Assembly: GCF_018130825.1 (NCBI RefSeq)
Contig: NZ_JAFCJS010000004.1
Coordinates: 372,001 to 436,000, forward strand
Source of the DNA: Bradyrhizobium liaoningense
Lineage (GTDB): Bacteria; Pseudomonadota; Alphaproteobacteria; Rhizobiales; Xanthobacteraceae
DNA: 64,000 bases
Direction of reading: 5' to 3'
Below the pieces are notes generated by a model. That model saw nothing but the letters and a program-made list of their open reading frames with translations. It ran no database searches and was not told where the DNA came from. A program made the translations under genes and the position numbers. Each line of letters begins with the position of its first letter. Positions within the stretch are counted from its first letter, which is position 1. Of this stretch, positions 39,524 through 48,291 are shown piece by piece.

Positions 39524-40528
39524 TTATCCCTGCCGCGGCGGTACCGTCGGGGGCGTGCCGCCGGTCGGCGGCACCGATCCGGTGCGGCGCGCGGCGGCAG
39601 CCGCAGACGCTGCGCTTTCGCCGAACGTTGCCTTCGCGATCTCGCCGATGCCGGCGAGCGAGCCGAGCATGCTCGTGGCCTCCATCGGCAGCATGATGAT
39701 CTTCTGGTTCGGCGCCTCCGCGAACTGGCCGAATGCCTTGATATATTTGTCGGCGATGAAATAGTTCAACGCGGCGACGTCGCCCTTGGAAATGGCTTCC
39801 GACACCGCCTGCGTCGCCTTGGCTTCGGCCTCGGCCAGACGCTCGCGCGCCTCGGCATCGCGGAAGGCGGCCTCGCGGCGGCCTTCGGCCTGGAGGATCT
39901 GGCCCTGCTTGGCGCCCTCGGCGCGCAGGATTTCGGACTGGCGCTGGCCCTCGGCGGCGAGAATGTCGGCGCGCTTGACACGCTCGGCCTTCATCTGCCG
40001 GCCCATGGCCTCGACGAGGTCGGCCGGCGGCACGATGTCCTTGATCTCGATACGGTTGACCTTGACGCCCCAGGGCGAGACCGCGGCATCGACCACGCGC
40101 AAGAGACGCTCGTTGATCTCGTCACGGTGCGACAGCACCTGGTCGAGATCCATCGAGCCCATCACCGAGCGGATGTTGGTCATGGTCAGGACCGTGATGG
40201 CCTGGTTGAGGTTGGCGACCTCGTAGCTCGCCTTCGCGGCATCGAACACCTGGAAGAAGGCGACGCCGTCCACCGTCACCGTGGCGTTGTCCTTGGTGAT
40301 GACCTCCTGCTCGGGAATGTCGATCACCTGCTCCATCATGTTGATCTTGCGCCCGACGCGATCGAAATAGGGCACGATCAGGTTGAGCCCGGGGCTCAGC
40401 GTCTGGGTGTATTTGCCGAACCGCTCGATGGTCCAGTCATAGCCCTGCGGCACCGTCTTCACGCCGGAAATCAGCGTGACGATGACGAGCAAGACCAGAA
40501 CAATCGCGAAAATGTCGAAACCGCTCAT
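39524..40528 (-). CDS. SPFH/stomatin-like protein (paraslipin, QmcA type)
   Basis: A 334-residue membrane-anchored SPFH protein. One N-terminal helix (FAIVLVLLVIVTLISG), then the SPFH domain (VPQGYDWTIERFGKYTQTLSPGLN in part, residues 26-49, and SVMGSMDLDQVLSHRDEIN), a long coiled coil rich in Glu/Ala/Arg (about 190-250) and a Pro/Gly tail. These proteins form ring-shaped membrane scaffolds and pair with NfeD, which is the next gene here. First gene of the two-gene unit. Confidence 0.92.
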   Translation of the reverse strand: MSGFDIFAIVLVLLVIVTLISGVKTVPQGYDWTIERFGKYTQTLSPGLNLIVPYFDRVGRKINMMEQVIDIPEQEVITKDNATVTVDGVAFFQVFDAAKASYEVANLNQAITVLTMTNIRSVMGSMDLDQVLSHRDEINERLLRVVDAAVSPWGVKVNRIEIKDIVPPADLVEAMGRQMKAERVKRADILAAEGQRQSEILRAEGAKQGQILQAEGRREAAFRDAEARERLAEAEAKATQAVSEAISKGDVAALNYFIADKYIKAFGQFAEAPNQKIIMLPMEATSMLGSLAGIGEIAKATFGESAASAAAAARRTGSVPPTGGTPPTVPPRQG

Positions 40529-40769
40529 AGCTCCTCCAAGGTGGAAAGAAGCCGGGAAGGGCCCTTTCCGGCGCTGTCATTGGTCGGGATCACGACCCTA
40601 CCGGTTCAGCGGTCGCAATTCACGTCGGTATCGGCGCAATTCCACACAAGACGTTGGGGGGAGAGAACGATCGCGATATGTATTTGCAGGCGGCTCTTGA
40701 AAGCGCGCGGACGCAAACCTAGCGGCGGAAATTAACGAATTCGGCCCCAGGCGTCCGCCACGGACGGCG

Positions 40770-41759
40770 TCACTCGATGACCTCATTCGCGATTGCGAGC
40801 AGGCCCGGGGAAAGCGTGACGCCGAGCGCCCTCGCCGCCTTGAGGTTGACCGCCAGCTCGAACTTGGTGGGGTTCTGGACCGGCAGGTCGGCCGCCTGCG
40901 CGCCCTTGAGGATGCGATCGATGTAGCCCGCCGCGCGCCGGAGCTGCTCGGCGCTGTCGGTGCTGTAGGACATCAGCCCGCCCTCCTCGACGAAGGTGCG
41001 GCTCCAGAACACCGCCGGCACATGGGCTTCATTGATCGCTGCCAGCAGATGCACGCGGTTGGCCATGGTGAAGAAGTCCGGCAGGATCAGCAGGCCACCG
41101 TCCTGCCGCGAGGCCAGCGCCGCGATCGAAGCGGCGTCATTCACCGGCGCGGGTTCGACCGTCACGTGAAGCGCCCGTCCGGCGTCCTCGATCGTGCGCA
41201 GCATCAGGGGCGCGAACGGCGCGGTGGCGGGATTGTAGACGACGAAGACGCGGGACACTTTTGGCGTGACCTGCGTCAGCATCTCCAGCCATTTGCCGGC
41301 CAGCGGGCCGTCATAATCGGTGAAGCCGGTGATGTTGCCGCCAGGATGCGCGAGGTTCTGGACAAAGCCCTGGCTGACGGGATCGGTGACCACGGCGAAC
41401 ACGATCGGGATCGTCGTGGTGCGCCGGCGCAGCTCTTCGACCGAGGGCGTGCCGACCGCGAGCAGGATGTCCGGCTTCAGCGCGACCAGCTCGTCGGCGA
41501 GCCGTGCGATTCGTGTCCGGTCGCCCGCCCCGCTGCGCCAATAGATTCTGAGATTGTCACGCTCCTTCCAGCCGTGGGCCGCAAGCGCCTCGACCAGAAC
41601 GGCGCTGCGCGTCTGCCCGATCGCATCGTCGGCGGCCGTGACCGAGAGCACGCCGAGCCGCCGCGCGGCATCCGGCTGCTGGGCCTGCACTGATGACGGC
41701 ATTGCCGCGATCATCCCAAGAAGCGCCAGAAGCTCGCGGCGGTTCATGGGAGACACCAT
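40770..41759 (-). CDS. ABC transporter substrate-binding protein (TrpX/YtrB-like, DUF534 type)
   Basis: A 329-residue binding protein with a signal peptide (RRELLALLGMIAAMPSSVQA). Family pattern includes LGVLSVTAADD, PDILLAVGTPSVEEL, PIVFAVVTDPVSQGFVQ and NLAHPGGNITGFTDYD. Such orphan binding proteins are numerous in bradyrhizobia. The start codon overlaps the hemH stop as TGATG (41761-41757), so its translation is probably coupled to hemH. A second ATG at 41747 starts the same signal peptide. The ligand and permease are unknown. Confidence 0.85.
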   Translation of the reverse strand: MVSPMNRRELLALLGMIAAMPSSVQAQQPDAARRLGVLSVTAADDAIGQTRSAVLVEALAAHGWKERDNLRIYWRSGAGDRTRIARLADELVALKPDILLAVGTPSVEELRRRTTTIPIVFAVVTDPVSQGFVQNLAHPGGNITGFTDYDGPLAGKWLEMLTQVTPKVSRVFVVYNPATAPFAPLMLRTIEDAGRALHVTVEPAPVNDAASIAALASRQDGGLLILPDFFTMANRVHLLAAINEAHVPAVFWSRTFVEEGGLMSYSTDSAEQLRRAAGYIDRILKGAQAADLPVQNPTKFELAVNLKAARALGVTLSPGLLAIANEVIE

Positions 41760-42796
41760 CAGATCCAGCCCTGAAGCTCGCGCAGCACCAGCGAGCGGAT
41801 CACATCCATGCCCTGTTCGCTGTCGTTCAGGCACGGGATCGCGGAAAACTGCTCGCCGCCATTGTGCCTGAAGATCTCGGCGTTCTCCTGCGCGATCTCC
41901 TCCAGCGTCTCCAGGCAATCGGCGGAAAAGCCCGGCGTCACCACCGCAATGCGGCGCACGCCCTCTTTCGCCAGCCGCTCCATGGTCTTGTCGGTATAGG
42001 GCTGGAGCCACTCGTCATTGCCGAAGCGGGACTGGAAGGTCAGCAGGAGCTTTGTCTCGTCCATGCCGAGCCGGCGGCGCAGCGCCTCGGTCGTGGCGAT
42101 GCAGTGGCTCTGATAGGGATCGCCCTTGTCGACATAGGATTTCGGCATGCCGTGGAACGAGGCGACGATCAGCTCGGGCTTGAACGGGAGCGTTGCCAGA
42201 TGCGTTTCGATCGAGGTCGCGAGCGCCTCGATATAGGCTTCGTCCTCATAATAAGGCGGCGTCACCCGCAGCGTCGGCTGGTTGCGCAGCTGCGCGAGCA
42301 CGCGGAACACTTCGTCGCAGACGGTGGCCGAGGTCGAGGCGGAATATTGCGGATAGAGCGGGACGGCGAGGATGCGCTCGCAACCCTCAGCGATCAGCGC
42401 GTCGATGCCCGACTTGATCGATGGGTTGCCGTAGCGCATCGCCCAGTCCACGACGACGTTGCGGCGATCCGACAGCACGGCCGCGAGCTTGTCGGCTTGC
42501 GAGCGCGTGATGGTCTTCAACGGCGACTCGTTCTTCTCATTGTTCCAGATCTTGCGGTAGTCGAGCGCCTTGGTGCGGGGACGGCTGCGCAGGATGATCC
42601 CGTTCAGCACCAGCTTCCAGATCAGGCCCTGGTCCTCGATCACGCGGGCATCCGAGAGGAACTCCTTCAGGTAGACCCGGACGCCGGGCGCGTCGGCCGT
42701 ATCCGGCGTGCCGAGATTGACCAGGAGCACGCCGACGCGCGGCAGGGCGGACCGGGTGGCCGGTTTCGCAGTCTCGAGGGGGACGACGCTGTTCAT
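41759..42796 (-). CDS. hemH: Ferrochelatase
   Basis: A 345-residue enzyme that inserts Fe(II) into protoporphyrin IX at the inner membrane, the last step of haem b synthesis. Conserved parts are VLLVNLGTPD at the start, MRYGNPSI, the catalytic His in ASFHGMPKSY, LTFQSRFGNDEWLQPYT, and the acidic end of the metal path in CLETLEEIA. The ATG at 42796 is chosen because the family domain begins a few residues later. A TTG at 42832 is part of a TTGACA that looks like a -35 box instead. The binding-protein gene is coupled behind it. Confidence 0.95.
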   Translation of the reverse strand: MNSVVPLETAKPATRSALPRVGVLLVNLGTPDTADAPGVRVYLKEFLSDARVIEDQGLIWKLVLNGIILRSRPRTKALDYRKIWNNEKNESPLKTITRSQADKLAAVLSDRRNVVVDWAMRYGNPSIKSGIDALIAEGCERILAVPLYPQYSASTSATVCDEVFRVLAQLRNQPTLRVTPPYYEDEAYIEALATSIETHLATLPFKPELIVASFHGMPKSYVDKGDPYQSHCIATTEALRRRLGMDETKLLLTFQSRFGNDEWLQPYTDKTMERLAKEGVRRIAVVTPGFSADCLETLEEIAQENAEIFRHNGGEQFSAIPCLNDSEQGMDVIRSLVLRELQGWI

Positions 42797-42879
42797 GGCT
42801 GGTTGGGTCGCGCGTTGGTCCGAACTTGTCAAGATGAGGGCGGTTTCGCTAGGGTCGCACCCAAGCGGGGGGAGGGACG

Positions 42880-43278
42880 ATGACGCTCGCGGAATGGTGC
42901 GTATTCGGAGCGCTGCTGCTTTACCTGTCCACGATCGCCTCGATCAAATGGATCAGGTTTCGCAGCTTCGACAATTCCCGGCCGCGCGATCCCGCCTTCT
43001 ACGAGGATGCCATCGCGCAGCGCGCCCTGGGCGCCCACCAGAACGGCATCGAGACCTTCCCGTTCTTCGCCTTCGCGGTGCTGCTCGCCGAATTCAGGGA
43101 CTCGCCGCAGCGGCTGATCGACGAGCTCGCCGCGCTGTTCCTGATCGTGCGGATCGCCTATGTGCTGACCTATCTCGGCAACCGCCCGACGCTGCGCTCG
43201 ATCCTCTGGAGCATCGGCTTTGCGATCAATCTCGGGATCTTCTTCATGCCGATGCTGAAGCGGTTCTTGCCGGTGTGA
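42880..43278 (+). CDS. MAPEG-family membrane protein
   Basis: A 132-residue protein with four hydrophobic helices of MAPEG type (glutathione- or eicosanoid-related membrane proteins). Family features are the RALGAHQNGIETFPFFAFAVL motif spread over residues 48-68 and the YVLTYLGNRPTLRSILW segment near 99-115. GGGGGGAGGG lies just before the ATG. Divergent from hemH with an 83-base gap. Substrate unknown. Confidence 0.88.
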   Translation: MTLAEWCVFGALLLYLSTIASIKWIRFRSFDNSRPRDPAFYEDAIAQRALGAHQNGIETFPFFAFAVLLAEFRDSPQRLIDELAALFLIVRIAYVLTYLGNRPTLRSILWSIGFAINLGIFFMPMLKRFLPV

Positions 43279-43285
43279 GACGGCT

Positions 43286-43723
43286 TCACGCCGGTAGAAT
43301 GCGCTCCCGCGTGGCGATGAGGTCGCGGATCCATGCCGGGATCGGCACCGGCCGATGGGTCTCCTGGTTGGTGTAGACCCACACGATCTCGCCGGTCACC
43401 AGCGCATCAGCGCCGCCTTTCCGGAAAATGGCAAGCTCGAAGACGAGGCTCGAATTGCCGATCCGCGCCACGCGTGCACCGACGTCGAGCTCCCAGTCGA
43501 ACCTAACAGGCGCCTTGTACTCGATCAGCGACTTCACGACATGGAAATCGATGCCGGTCGCCTTGGCGTCCGCATACTGGTCGTAGCCCAGTGCGCGGAA
43601 ATATTCGGTGATGGTGGTGTCGAAATAGGTCAGGTAATGCGCGTTGAAGACGACGCCCTGCCCGTCGATCTCGGAATAGCGCACCCGGAACGGGTGAAAG
43701 AACCAGAATTGTTCACGCGACAT
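43286..43723 (-). CDS. Acyl-CoA thioesterase, 4-hydroxybenzoyl-CoA thioesterase family
   Basis: A 145-residue hot-dog-fold thioesterase. The family pattern is RVRYSEIDGQGVVFNAHYLTY (about residues 13-33), where Asp20 is the expected catalytic residue, then WELDVGARVARIGNSSLVFE. It hydrolyses acyl- or aroyl-CoA. GGGGGAT 5 bases before the ATG at 43723 supports the start, and the open frame beyond it runs through a palindromic repeat and is not coding. Convergent with the MAPEG gene. Confidence 0.9.
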   Translation of the reverse strand: MSREQFWFFHPFRVRYSEIDGQGVVFNAHYLTYFDTTITEYFRALGYDQYADAKATGIDFHVVKSLIEYKAPVRFDWELDVGARVARIGNSSLVFELAIFRKGGADALVTGEIVWVYTNQETHRPVPIPAWIRDLIATRERILPA

Positions 43724-43797
43724 GGCATCCCCCGAGACGTTCTTGTTGGTTTGACCGACTGAATATCCGACCGGAGGGAGTTCGCAAAGCCAGAGCC

Positions 43798-43882
43798 GTA
43801 GCCCGGATGGAGCGAAGCGTAATCCGGGGAGACTATCCGCGCTGATGCTGTCCCGGATTGCGCTTCGCTCCATCCGGGCTAC
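43798..43882. repeat. Palindromic repeat (GTAGCCCGGAT type), second copy
   Basis: GTAGCCCGGATGGAGCGAAG at the left mirrors CTTCGCTCCATCCGGGCTAC at the right. It has the same ends as the unit at 10391-10474. It lies upstream of the thioesterase and downstream of the nickel/cobalt transporter. Confidence 0.9.
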
Positions 43883-43894
43883 GAGACTATCGCC

Positions 43895-45028
43895 TCAAAA
43901 ACACGTGGTCCGTTCGGCCGCGATGTAGCCGAACAGGAGGCCGACGCCGAACAGCAGCACGAGGGCGGCGGCGCCGAATTCGATGCCGCGCATGAACAGC
44001 GCGCCGCCGCCATCGCGGCCGGCGCTGAGGCGTGCGGCGACGTCCTTGGCGGAGACGGCGATAACGGCGATGGCCGCGACCGTGATCGCGGTGCCGAGCC
44101 CCATCAGAAAGGTCGCGGCGATGCCGGCCCAGAACAGGCCCTGGGCCAGCGCGAACACCAGCACCAGGATCGCACCCGAGCAGGGACGGATGCCGACGGT
44201 GAGGATCGCGGCAAAGCCGCGCCGCCAGCCGCCGGGCCCGGCAAGCTCGCTCGGCGTGGGCCCGTGGGAATGGCCGCAATGCTCGTCATGGACGTGGTCG
44301 TGGGCGTGGTGGCTATGGTCGTGCGCATGGGCATGAGCATGATCGTGGTGATGATGATCGTGCTCATGATGATCATGCGCATCGTGATGATGATGATGGC
44401 CGTGATCGTGGTGATGCGGCACGCCCGCCATTGCCGGCACCGGCTGGGCCGCCTGCAGCGCGCGGAGGAAGGTGCGTCCCTTGACCCAGACGAGCCGCAG
44501 GCCGAACAGCGCGATCAGGGCGTAGCTCGCGATCTCGATCACCCCTTCCGCCTTGCACATGGTCTTGGCGGTCGCGTTCAGGATCCAGGCCGAGATGCCG
44601 ACAATGAGGATCGCCACCACCGACTGCATCAGCGCCGAGGCAAAGGACAGCGCGATGCCGCGCCGCGCGGTCTCGCGGTTGGCGACGAGATAGGAGGCGA
44701 TCACCGCCTTGCCGTGGCCGGGACCTGCGGCATGGAAGATGCCATAGGCGAACGAGATGAACAGCAGCGTCCACACCGCCGAGCCGTCGGACTTGGCGGC
44801 GCGGATGGTCGACGACATCTGCCGATAGAATTCCGACTGCTTGGCCAGCAGCCAGCCGATGAGGCCGCCGGCCTCGGGCTCGGCCGCCTGCGTGGGTCGC
44901 GGTGCGCCGAACGGATTCTGCGCGAGGAGATCGTGGAGCGCGGCATCGGCCGCGATCACGACCAGCAGAACGGCCATGCAGGCGAGAAGCCCGCGGGTGA
45001 GCGGGGAAAGATGCTGCTTCAAGGGCAA
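43895..45028 (-). CDS. NicO-family nickel/cobalt transporter with His-rich loop
   Basis: A 377-residue membrane protein. Helix patterns of the NicO/RcnA family are seen as FAYGIFHAAGPGHGKAVIAS (residues about 93-112) and GIRPCSGAILVLVFALAQG (about 290-308). Between them is a cytoplasmic or periplasmic loop (about 205-262) with more than 30 histidines, suited to binding Ni, Co or Zn. It starts at TTG 45028, 10 bases inside the end of the DUF1007 gene, which points to coupling. The pair DUF1007 plus NicO is a common metal-transport unit. Whether it imports or exports cannot be read from sequence. Confidence 0.85.
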   Translation of the reverse strand: MPLKQHLSPLTRGLLACMAVLLVVIAADAALHDLLAQNPFGAPRPTQAAEPEAGGLIGWLLAKQSEFYRQMSSTIRAAKSDGSAVWTLLFISFAYGIFHAAGPGHGKAVIASYLVANRETARRGIALSFASALMQSVVAILIVGISAWILNATAKTMCKAEGVIEIASYALIALFGLRLVWVKGRTFLRALQAAQPVPAMAGVPHHHDHGHHHHHDAHDHHEHDHHHHDHAHAHAHDHSHHAHDHVHDEHCGHSHGPTPSELAGPGGWRRGFAAILTVGIRPCSGAILVLVFALAQGLFWAGIAATFLMGLGTAITVAAIAVIAVSAKDVAARLSAGRDGGGALFMRGIEFGAAALVLLFGVGLLFGYIAAERTTCF

Positions 45029-45657
45029 TCCACCGTGATCTTGTTGGCGAACATCATGCCGAAATTGCTGTTCTCGCCGTTCAGGAAGGTCTGCTCGTTG
45101 AGCTTCCGGGCGGTGGCCGAGCCGTCGCTGGGACGGTCCAGCTTCATCTGGCAGCCCGCGGGCGCGCCGACCAGCTTGACCGGGTTGTCCTTGGCCATCT
45201 GGAAGTCGATGAAGAAGGAGCGGTCGAACACTTCGAGCACCAGCTGCCTCGGCTTGACCGGGTTCTTCAGCGGCAGCGTGAAGTGCAGGGTCAGCACCGT
45301 GTCCTTGTAGTCGAGGAAATAGTCGACCGGCTCATTGAAGCGCTCCTTCTTGCCGTCGGCCTTGGCGAAAGTGAAATAGGCATATTCCTTCAGCGACTCG
45401 ACATTGGTCTGCGCCAGCGGCCCGAGCTCCTCGCGCGTAAAGGCGCCCTTGGTCTTGCTCTCGAGCCCCTGCACTGCATAGGCCGAGAACATGTCGTCGA
45501 AGGTCCAGGCGTGGCGCACGCCGGTGATGCTGCCGTCCGCCGCATAGAGCAGCTCGCTGGTTGCGGTGATCCAGACATGCGGATGCGCGCTCGCCGCGCC
45601 CGCCGCGAGCGTGAGGCCGACGGCGAGCAGCCATCCGAACAGGCGACGCATGCGCAT
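45019..45657 (-). CDS. DUF1007 family periplasmic protein
   Basis: A 212-residue secreted protein with a signal peptide (LFGWLLAVGLTLAAGAASA) and a mature start AHPHVWITA, whose histidines suit metal binding. Other family marks are RHAWTFDDMFSAYA and YFTFAKADGK. DUF1007 proteins lie with nickel/cobalt transporters and are thought to bind the metal in the periplasm, which is inference. Its ATG overlaps the TGA of the metallopeptidase gene (TGATG, 45659-45655), and the NicO gene overlaps its end. Confidence 0.85.
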   Translation of the reverse strand: MRMRRLFGWLLAVGLTLAAGAASAHPHVWITATSELLYAADGSITGVRHAWTFDDMFSAYAVQGLESKTKGAFTREELGPLAQTNVESLKEYAYFTFAKADGKKERFNEPVDYFLDYKDTVLTLHFTLPLKNPVKPRQLVLEVFDRSFFIDFQMAKDNPVKLVGAPAGCQMKLDRPSDGSATARKLNEQTFLNGENSNFGMMFANKITVDCP

Positions 45658-47738
45658 CAGGCCGCCTTGGCGTCGTCGAGCAGGCCGCGGCGGCGGAGCA
45701 GCGCGTCGGGCTCCGGCGGACGGCCGCGGAAGGCTTCGTAGGCGGCTTCCGGATCGACCGATCCGCCGCTCGAATAGATGTCGTCGTGCAGGCGCTTGGC
45801 CACGGTGGGATCGAAGATGTTGCCGGCCTCCTCGAACGCGCCGAAGGCGTCGGCGTCCATCACCTCGGACCACATGTAGCTGTAATAGCCCGCGGCATAG
45901 TGATCGCCGGTAAAGATGTGACCGAACTGCGTGGGCCGGTGACGCAGCGCGATCTCCTCGGGCATGCCGATCTTCTCCAGCTCCGTCTTCTCGAAGGCAC
46001 GGACATCCTGCGCGGCGGCCGCCGGCTGGGTGTGGAACTCGAGATCGACCAGCGCCGAGGAGACGAACTCGACCGTGGCAAAGCCCTGGTTGAACTTTCG
46101 CGCGGCCAGGAAGCGCTGCAGCAGGTCGTCGGGCAGCGGCTCGCCGGTCTGGTGGTGGCGGGCGAACTGCTGCAGCACCTCGGGCCGCTCCTGCCAGTGC
46201 TCGTAGAGCTGGGACGGCAGCTCGACGAAGTCGGTGAACACCGACGTGCCCGACAGCGAGGGATAGGTCACGTTGGAGAGCATGCCGTGCAGGCCGTGGC
46301 CGAACTCGTGGAACAGGGTGCGGGCGTCGTCGGGCGACAGCAGCGCGGGCTCGCCGTCAGCCCCCTTGGCGAAATTGCAGATGTTGAGGACCAGCGGGGC
46401 GACGTCGCCGTCGAGCTTCTGCTGGTCGCGCAGCGAGGTCATCCAGGCACCCGAGCGCTTCGACGGCCGGGCGAAGTAGTCGCCATAGAACAGCGCCTTG
46501 TGCCTGCCGTCCGGCCCCTTCACCTCCCAGACCCGGACGTCGGGGTGCCAGACCGGGACGTCCTTGCGCTCCTCGAAGGTGACGCCGAACAGGCGCGTGG
46601 CGCAGTCGAAGGCGGCGGCGATCATGTGGTCGAGGCCGAGATACGGCTTGATCGCGGAATCGTCGAAATTGGCGCGCTGCAGGCGCAGCTTCTCGGCGTA
46701 GTAGCGCCAGTCCCAGGGGGCGAGACTGAAATTACCGCCCTCTTCCGTGATCAGCGCCTGCATCTCGTCGCGGTCGGCGAGCGCGCGGGCGCGGGCCGGC
46801 TTCCAGACCCGCTCCAACAGGCTCCGCACCGCCTCCGGCGTCTTGGCCATGGAATCCTCGAGCCGGTAGGCGGCGTAGGTCGGGTAGCCCAGGAGGTTGG
46901 CGCTCTCCTCGCGCAGCTTCAGGATCTCGACGATGGTCGCGTTGTTGTCGTTGGCATTGCCGTTGTCGCCGCGGGCGATGAAGGCCTTGTAGACCTTCTC
47001 GCGCAGGTCGCGCCGTGCCGAGCTCTTCAGGAACGTCTCGACCGAGGAGCGCGACAGCGTGACGATGGCCTTGCCGGCCATGCCGCGCTCTTCCGCCGCA
47101 GCCTTGGCGGCGGCGACAAAGCTCTCCGGCAGGCCCTGGCGATCGGCTTCCCCGAGCTCCATGAACCAGTCCTGCTCGTCGCCGAGCAGATGATGGCTGA
47201 AGCCGGTGCCGAGCTGGGCCAGCCTCTCATTGATCTCGGCCATCCGCACCTTGGCTTCTTCCGAGAGACCGGCGCCGGCGCGATGGAAACGGGTGTAGGT
47301 GCGCTCCAGCAGGCGGAGCTGCTCGGGCGACAGACCGAGCGAGGTGCGGTTCTCGTGCAGATGGGCGATGCGACCAAACAGCACGGCGTTCATCATGATC
47401 GGATTCCAGTGCCGCGCCATCCGCAAGGAGACCTCCTTGTCGATCTCCAGGATGGCCGGGTTGGAATGCGCCGAGACGAGGTCATAGAACACCGCCGCGA
47501 CCTTGCTCAGCAGCTTGCCGGAGCGCTCCAGCGCCGTGATGGTGTTGGCGAAGTCGGGCGCCGCGGGATCGTTGGTGATCGCCGCGATCTCGGCGGAATG
47601 ATCCGCGAAAGCCTGCTCGAAGGCCGGGAGGAAGTGCTCCGGCCTGATCTCGTCGAAGGGCGGGGTCGCAAACGGCGTCACCCAGGCCTTCAGCAGCGGA
47701 TTGATCCCGGAGTCCGTAGTCTGGCGGGTTTCTGACAT
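45657..47738 (-). CDS. M3-family zinc oligopeptidase (Dcp/oligopeptidase A type)
   Basis: A 693-residue cytoplasmic metallopeptidase. The zinc motif is TLFHEFGHGLHGMLS (about residues 470-484) with the third ligand Glu about 28 residues later. The C-terminal M3 pattern YMWSEVMDADAFGAFEEAG and SGGSVDPEAAYEAFRGRPPEPDALLRRRGL (split here) is complete. It cleaves short peptides. It is the first gene of a coupled run with DUF1007 and NicO, a surprising mixture of a peptidase and metal-transport genes. Confidence 0.92.
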   Translation of the reverse strand: MSETRQTTDSGINPLLKAWVTPFATPPFDEIRPEHFLPAFEQAFADHSAEIAAITNDPAAPDFANTITALERSGKLLSKVAAVFYDLVSAHSNPAILEIDKEVSLRMARHWNPIMMNAVLFGRIAHLHENRTSLGLSPEQLRLLERTYTRFHRAGAGLSEEAKVRMAEINERLAQLGTGFSHHLLGDEQDWFMELGEADRQGLPESFVAAAKAAAEERGMAGKAIVTLSRSSVETFLKSSARRDLREKVYKAFIARGDNGNANDNNATIVEILKLREESANLLGYPTYAAYRLEDSMAKTPEAVRSLLERVWKPARARALADRDEMQALITEEGGNFSLAPWDWRYYAEKLRLQRANFDDSAIKPYLGLDHMIAAAFDCATRLFGVTFEERKDVPVWHPDVRVWEVKGPDGRHKALFYGDYFARPSKRSGAWMTSLRDQQKLDGDVAPLVLNICNFAKGADGEPALLSPDDARTLFHEFGHGLHGMLSNVTYPSLSGTSVFTDFVELPSQLYEHWQERPEVLQQFARHHQTGEPLPDDLLQRFLAARKFNQGFATVEFVSSALVDLEFHTQPAAAAQDVRAFEKTELEKIGMPEEIALRHRPTQFGHIFTGDHYAAGYYSYMWSEVMDADAFGAFEEAGNIFDPTVAKRLHDDIYSSGGSVDPEAAYEAFRGRPPEPDALLRRRGLLDDAKAA

Positions 47739-47875
47739 CGCAAGTCCCGATCTTTGTGGCTCAATTGTTGCGGCCAGCTATAGCACGCCATGGGGCTTTT
47801 TTGGGCCATTTGGCCTTGCTCCCGGCCGCCTTTTCGGGGAGATTGCGGCCCTCGAAGACAGGACCCCTGAGCCTC

Positions 47876-48130
47876 ATGAACGCGCCTTCCTCCTCGTCCC
47901 GCCAGATCGTCTGGCCCAGCGTCATCACCGTCATCAGCGCCGCCATCCTGATCGGCGCGGAGGTGTTCGGCGCGGCCTTTGCCGGCGGCTGGGCGCTCGC
48001 GATCCTGTTCGGGCTCGGCGATCAAGGCGCCCACATCCTGCAGGCCGTGCTGTTCGCACTCGGCGTGCTCGTGATGACCGCCTTCATCCGCGCCGCTCAA
48101 CGCGTCGAGCCTTTCACGAAGCGCGGCTGA
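47876..48130 (+). CDS. Small integral membrane protein, hypothetical
   Basis: An 84-residue protein with two membrane helices (SVITVISAAILIGAEVFGAAF and ILQAVLFALGVLVMTAFI) joined by a short loop. No family is recognised beyond its occurrence as a small conserved protein. The ATG at 47876 is preceded by CCTGAGCCTC, which is not a strong ribosome binding site. Divergent from the peptidase gene. Confidence 0.6.
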   Translation: MNAPSSSSRQIVWPSVITVISAAILIGAEVFGAAFAGGWALAILFGLGDQGAHILQAVLFALGVLVMTAFIRAAQRVEPFTKRG

Positions 48131-48256
48131 CGCTTCACGCGCGTGAGCATCACGCGCAGCGCAGCGAAAACTTAACGCTCGTTCATCTTCAGCGTCGCTC
48201 GCGCAACAGCGCGCAAGCAGACGTTAGGCAATTCTGTTCTCAGCCTAAAAAAATTC

Positions 48257-48285
48257 TTGCGAAGCAGAGTCAAAACGCTTATGTG
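48257..48285 (+). promoter_or_regulatory. Probable promoter of the ornithine decarboxylase unit
   Basis: TTGCGA (48257-48262), a 17-base spacer and TATGTG (48280-48285). Transcription would begin near 48292, leaving a leader of about 510 bases. Confidence 0.45.
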
Positions 48286-48291
48286 CGGACT

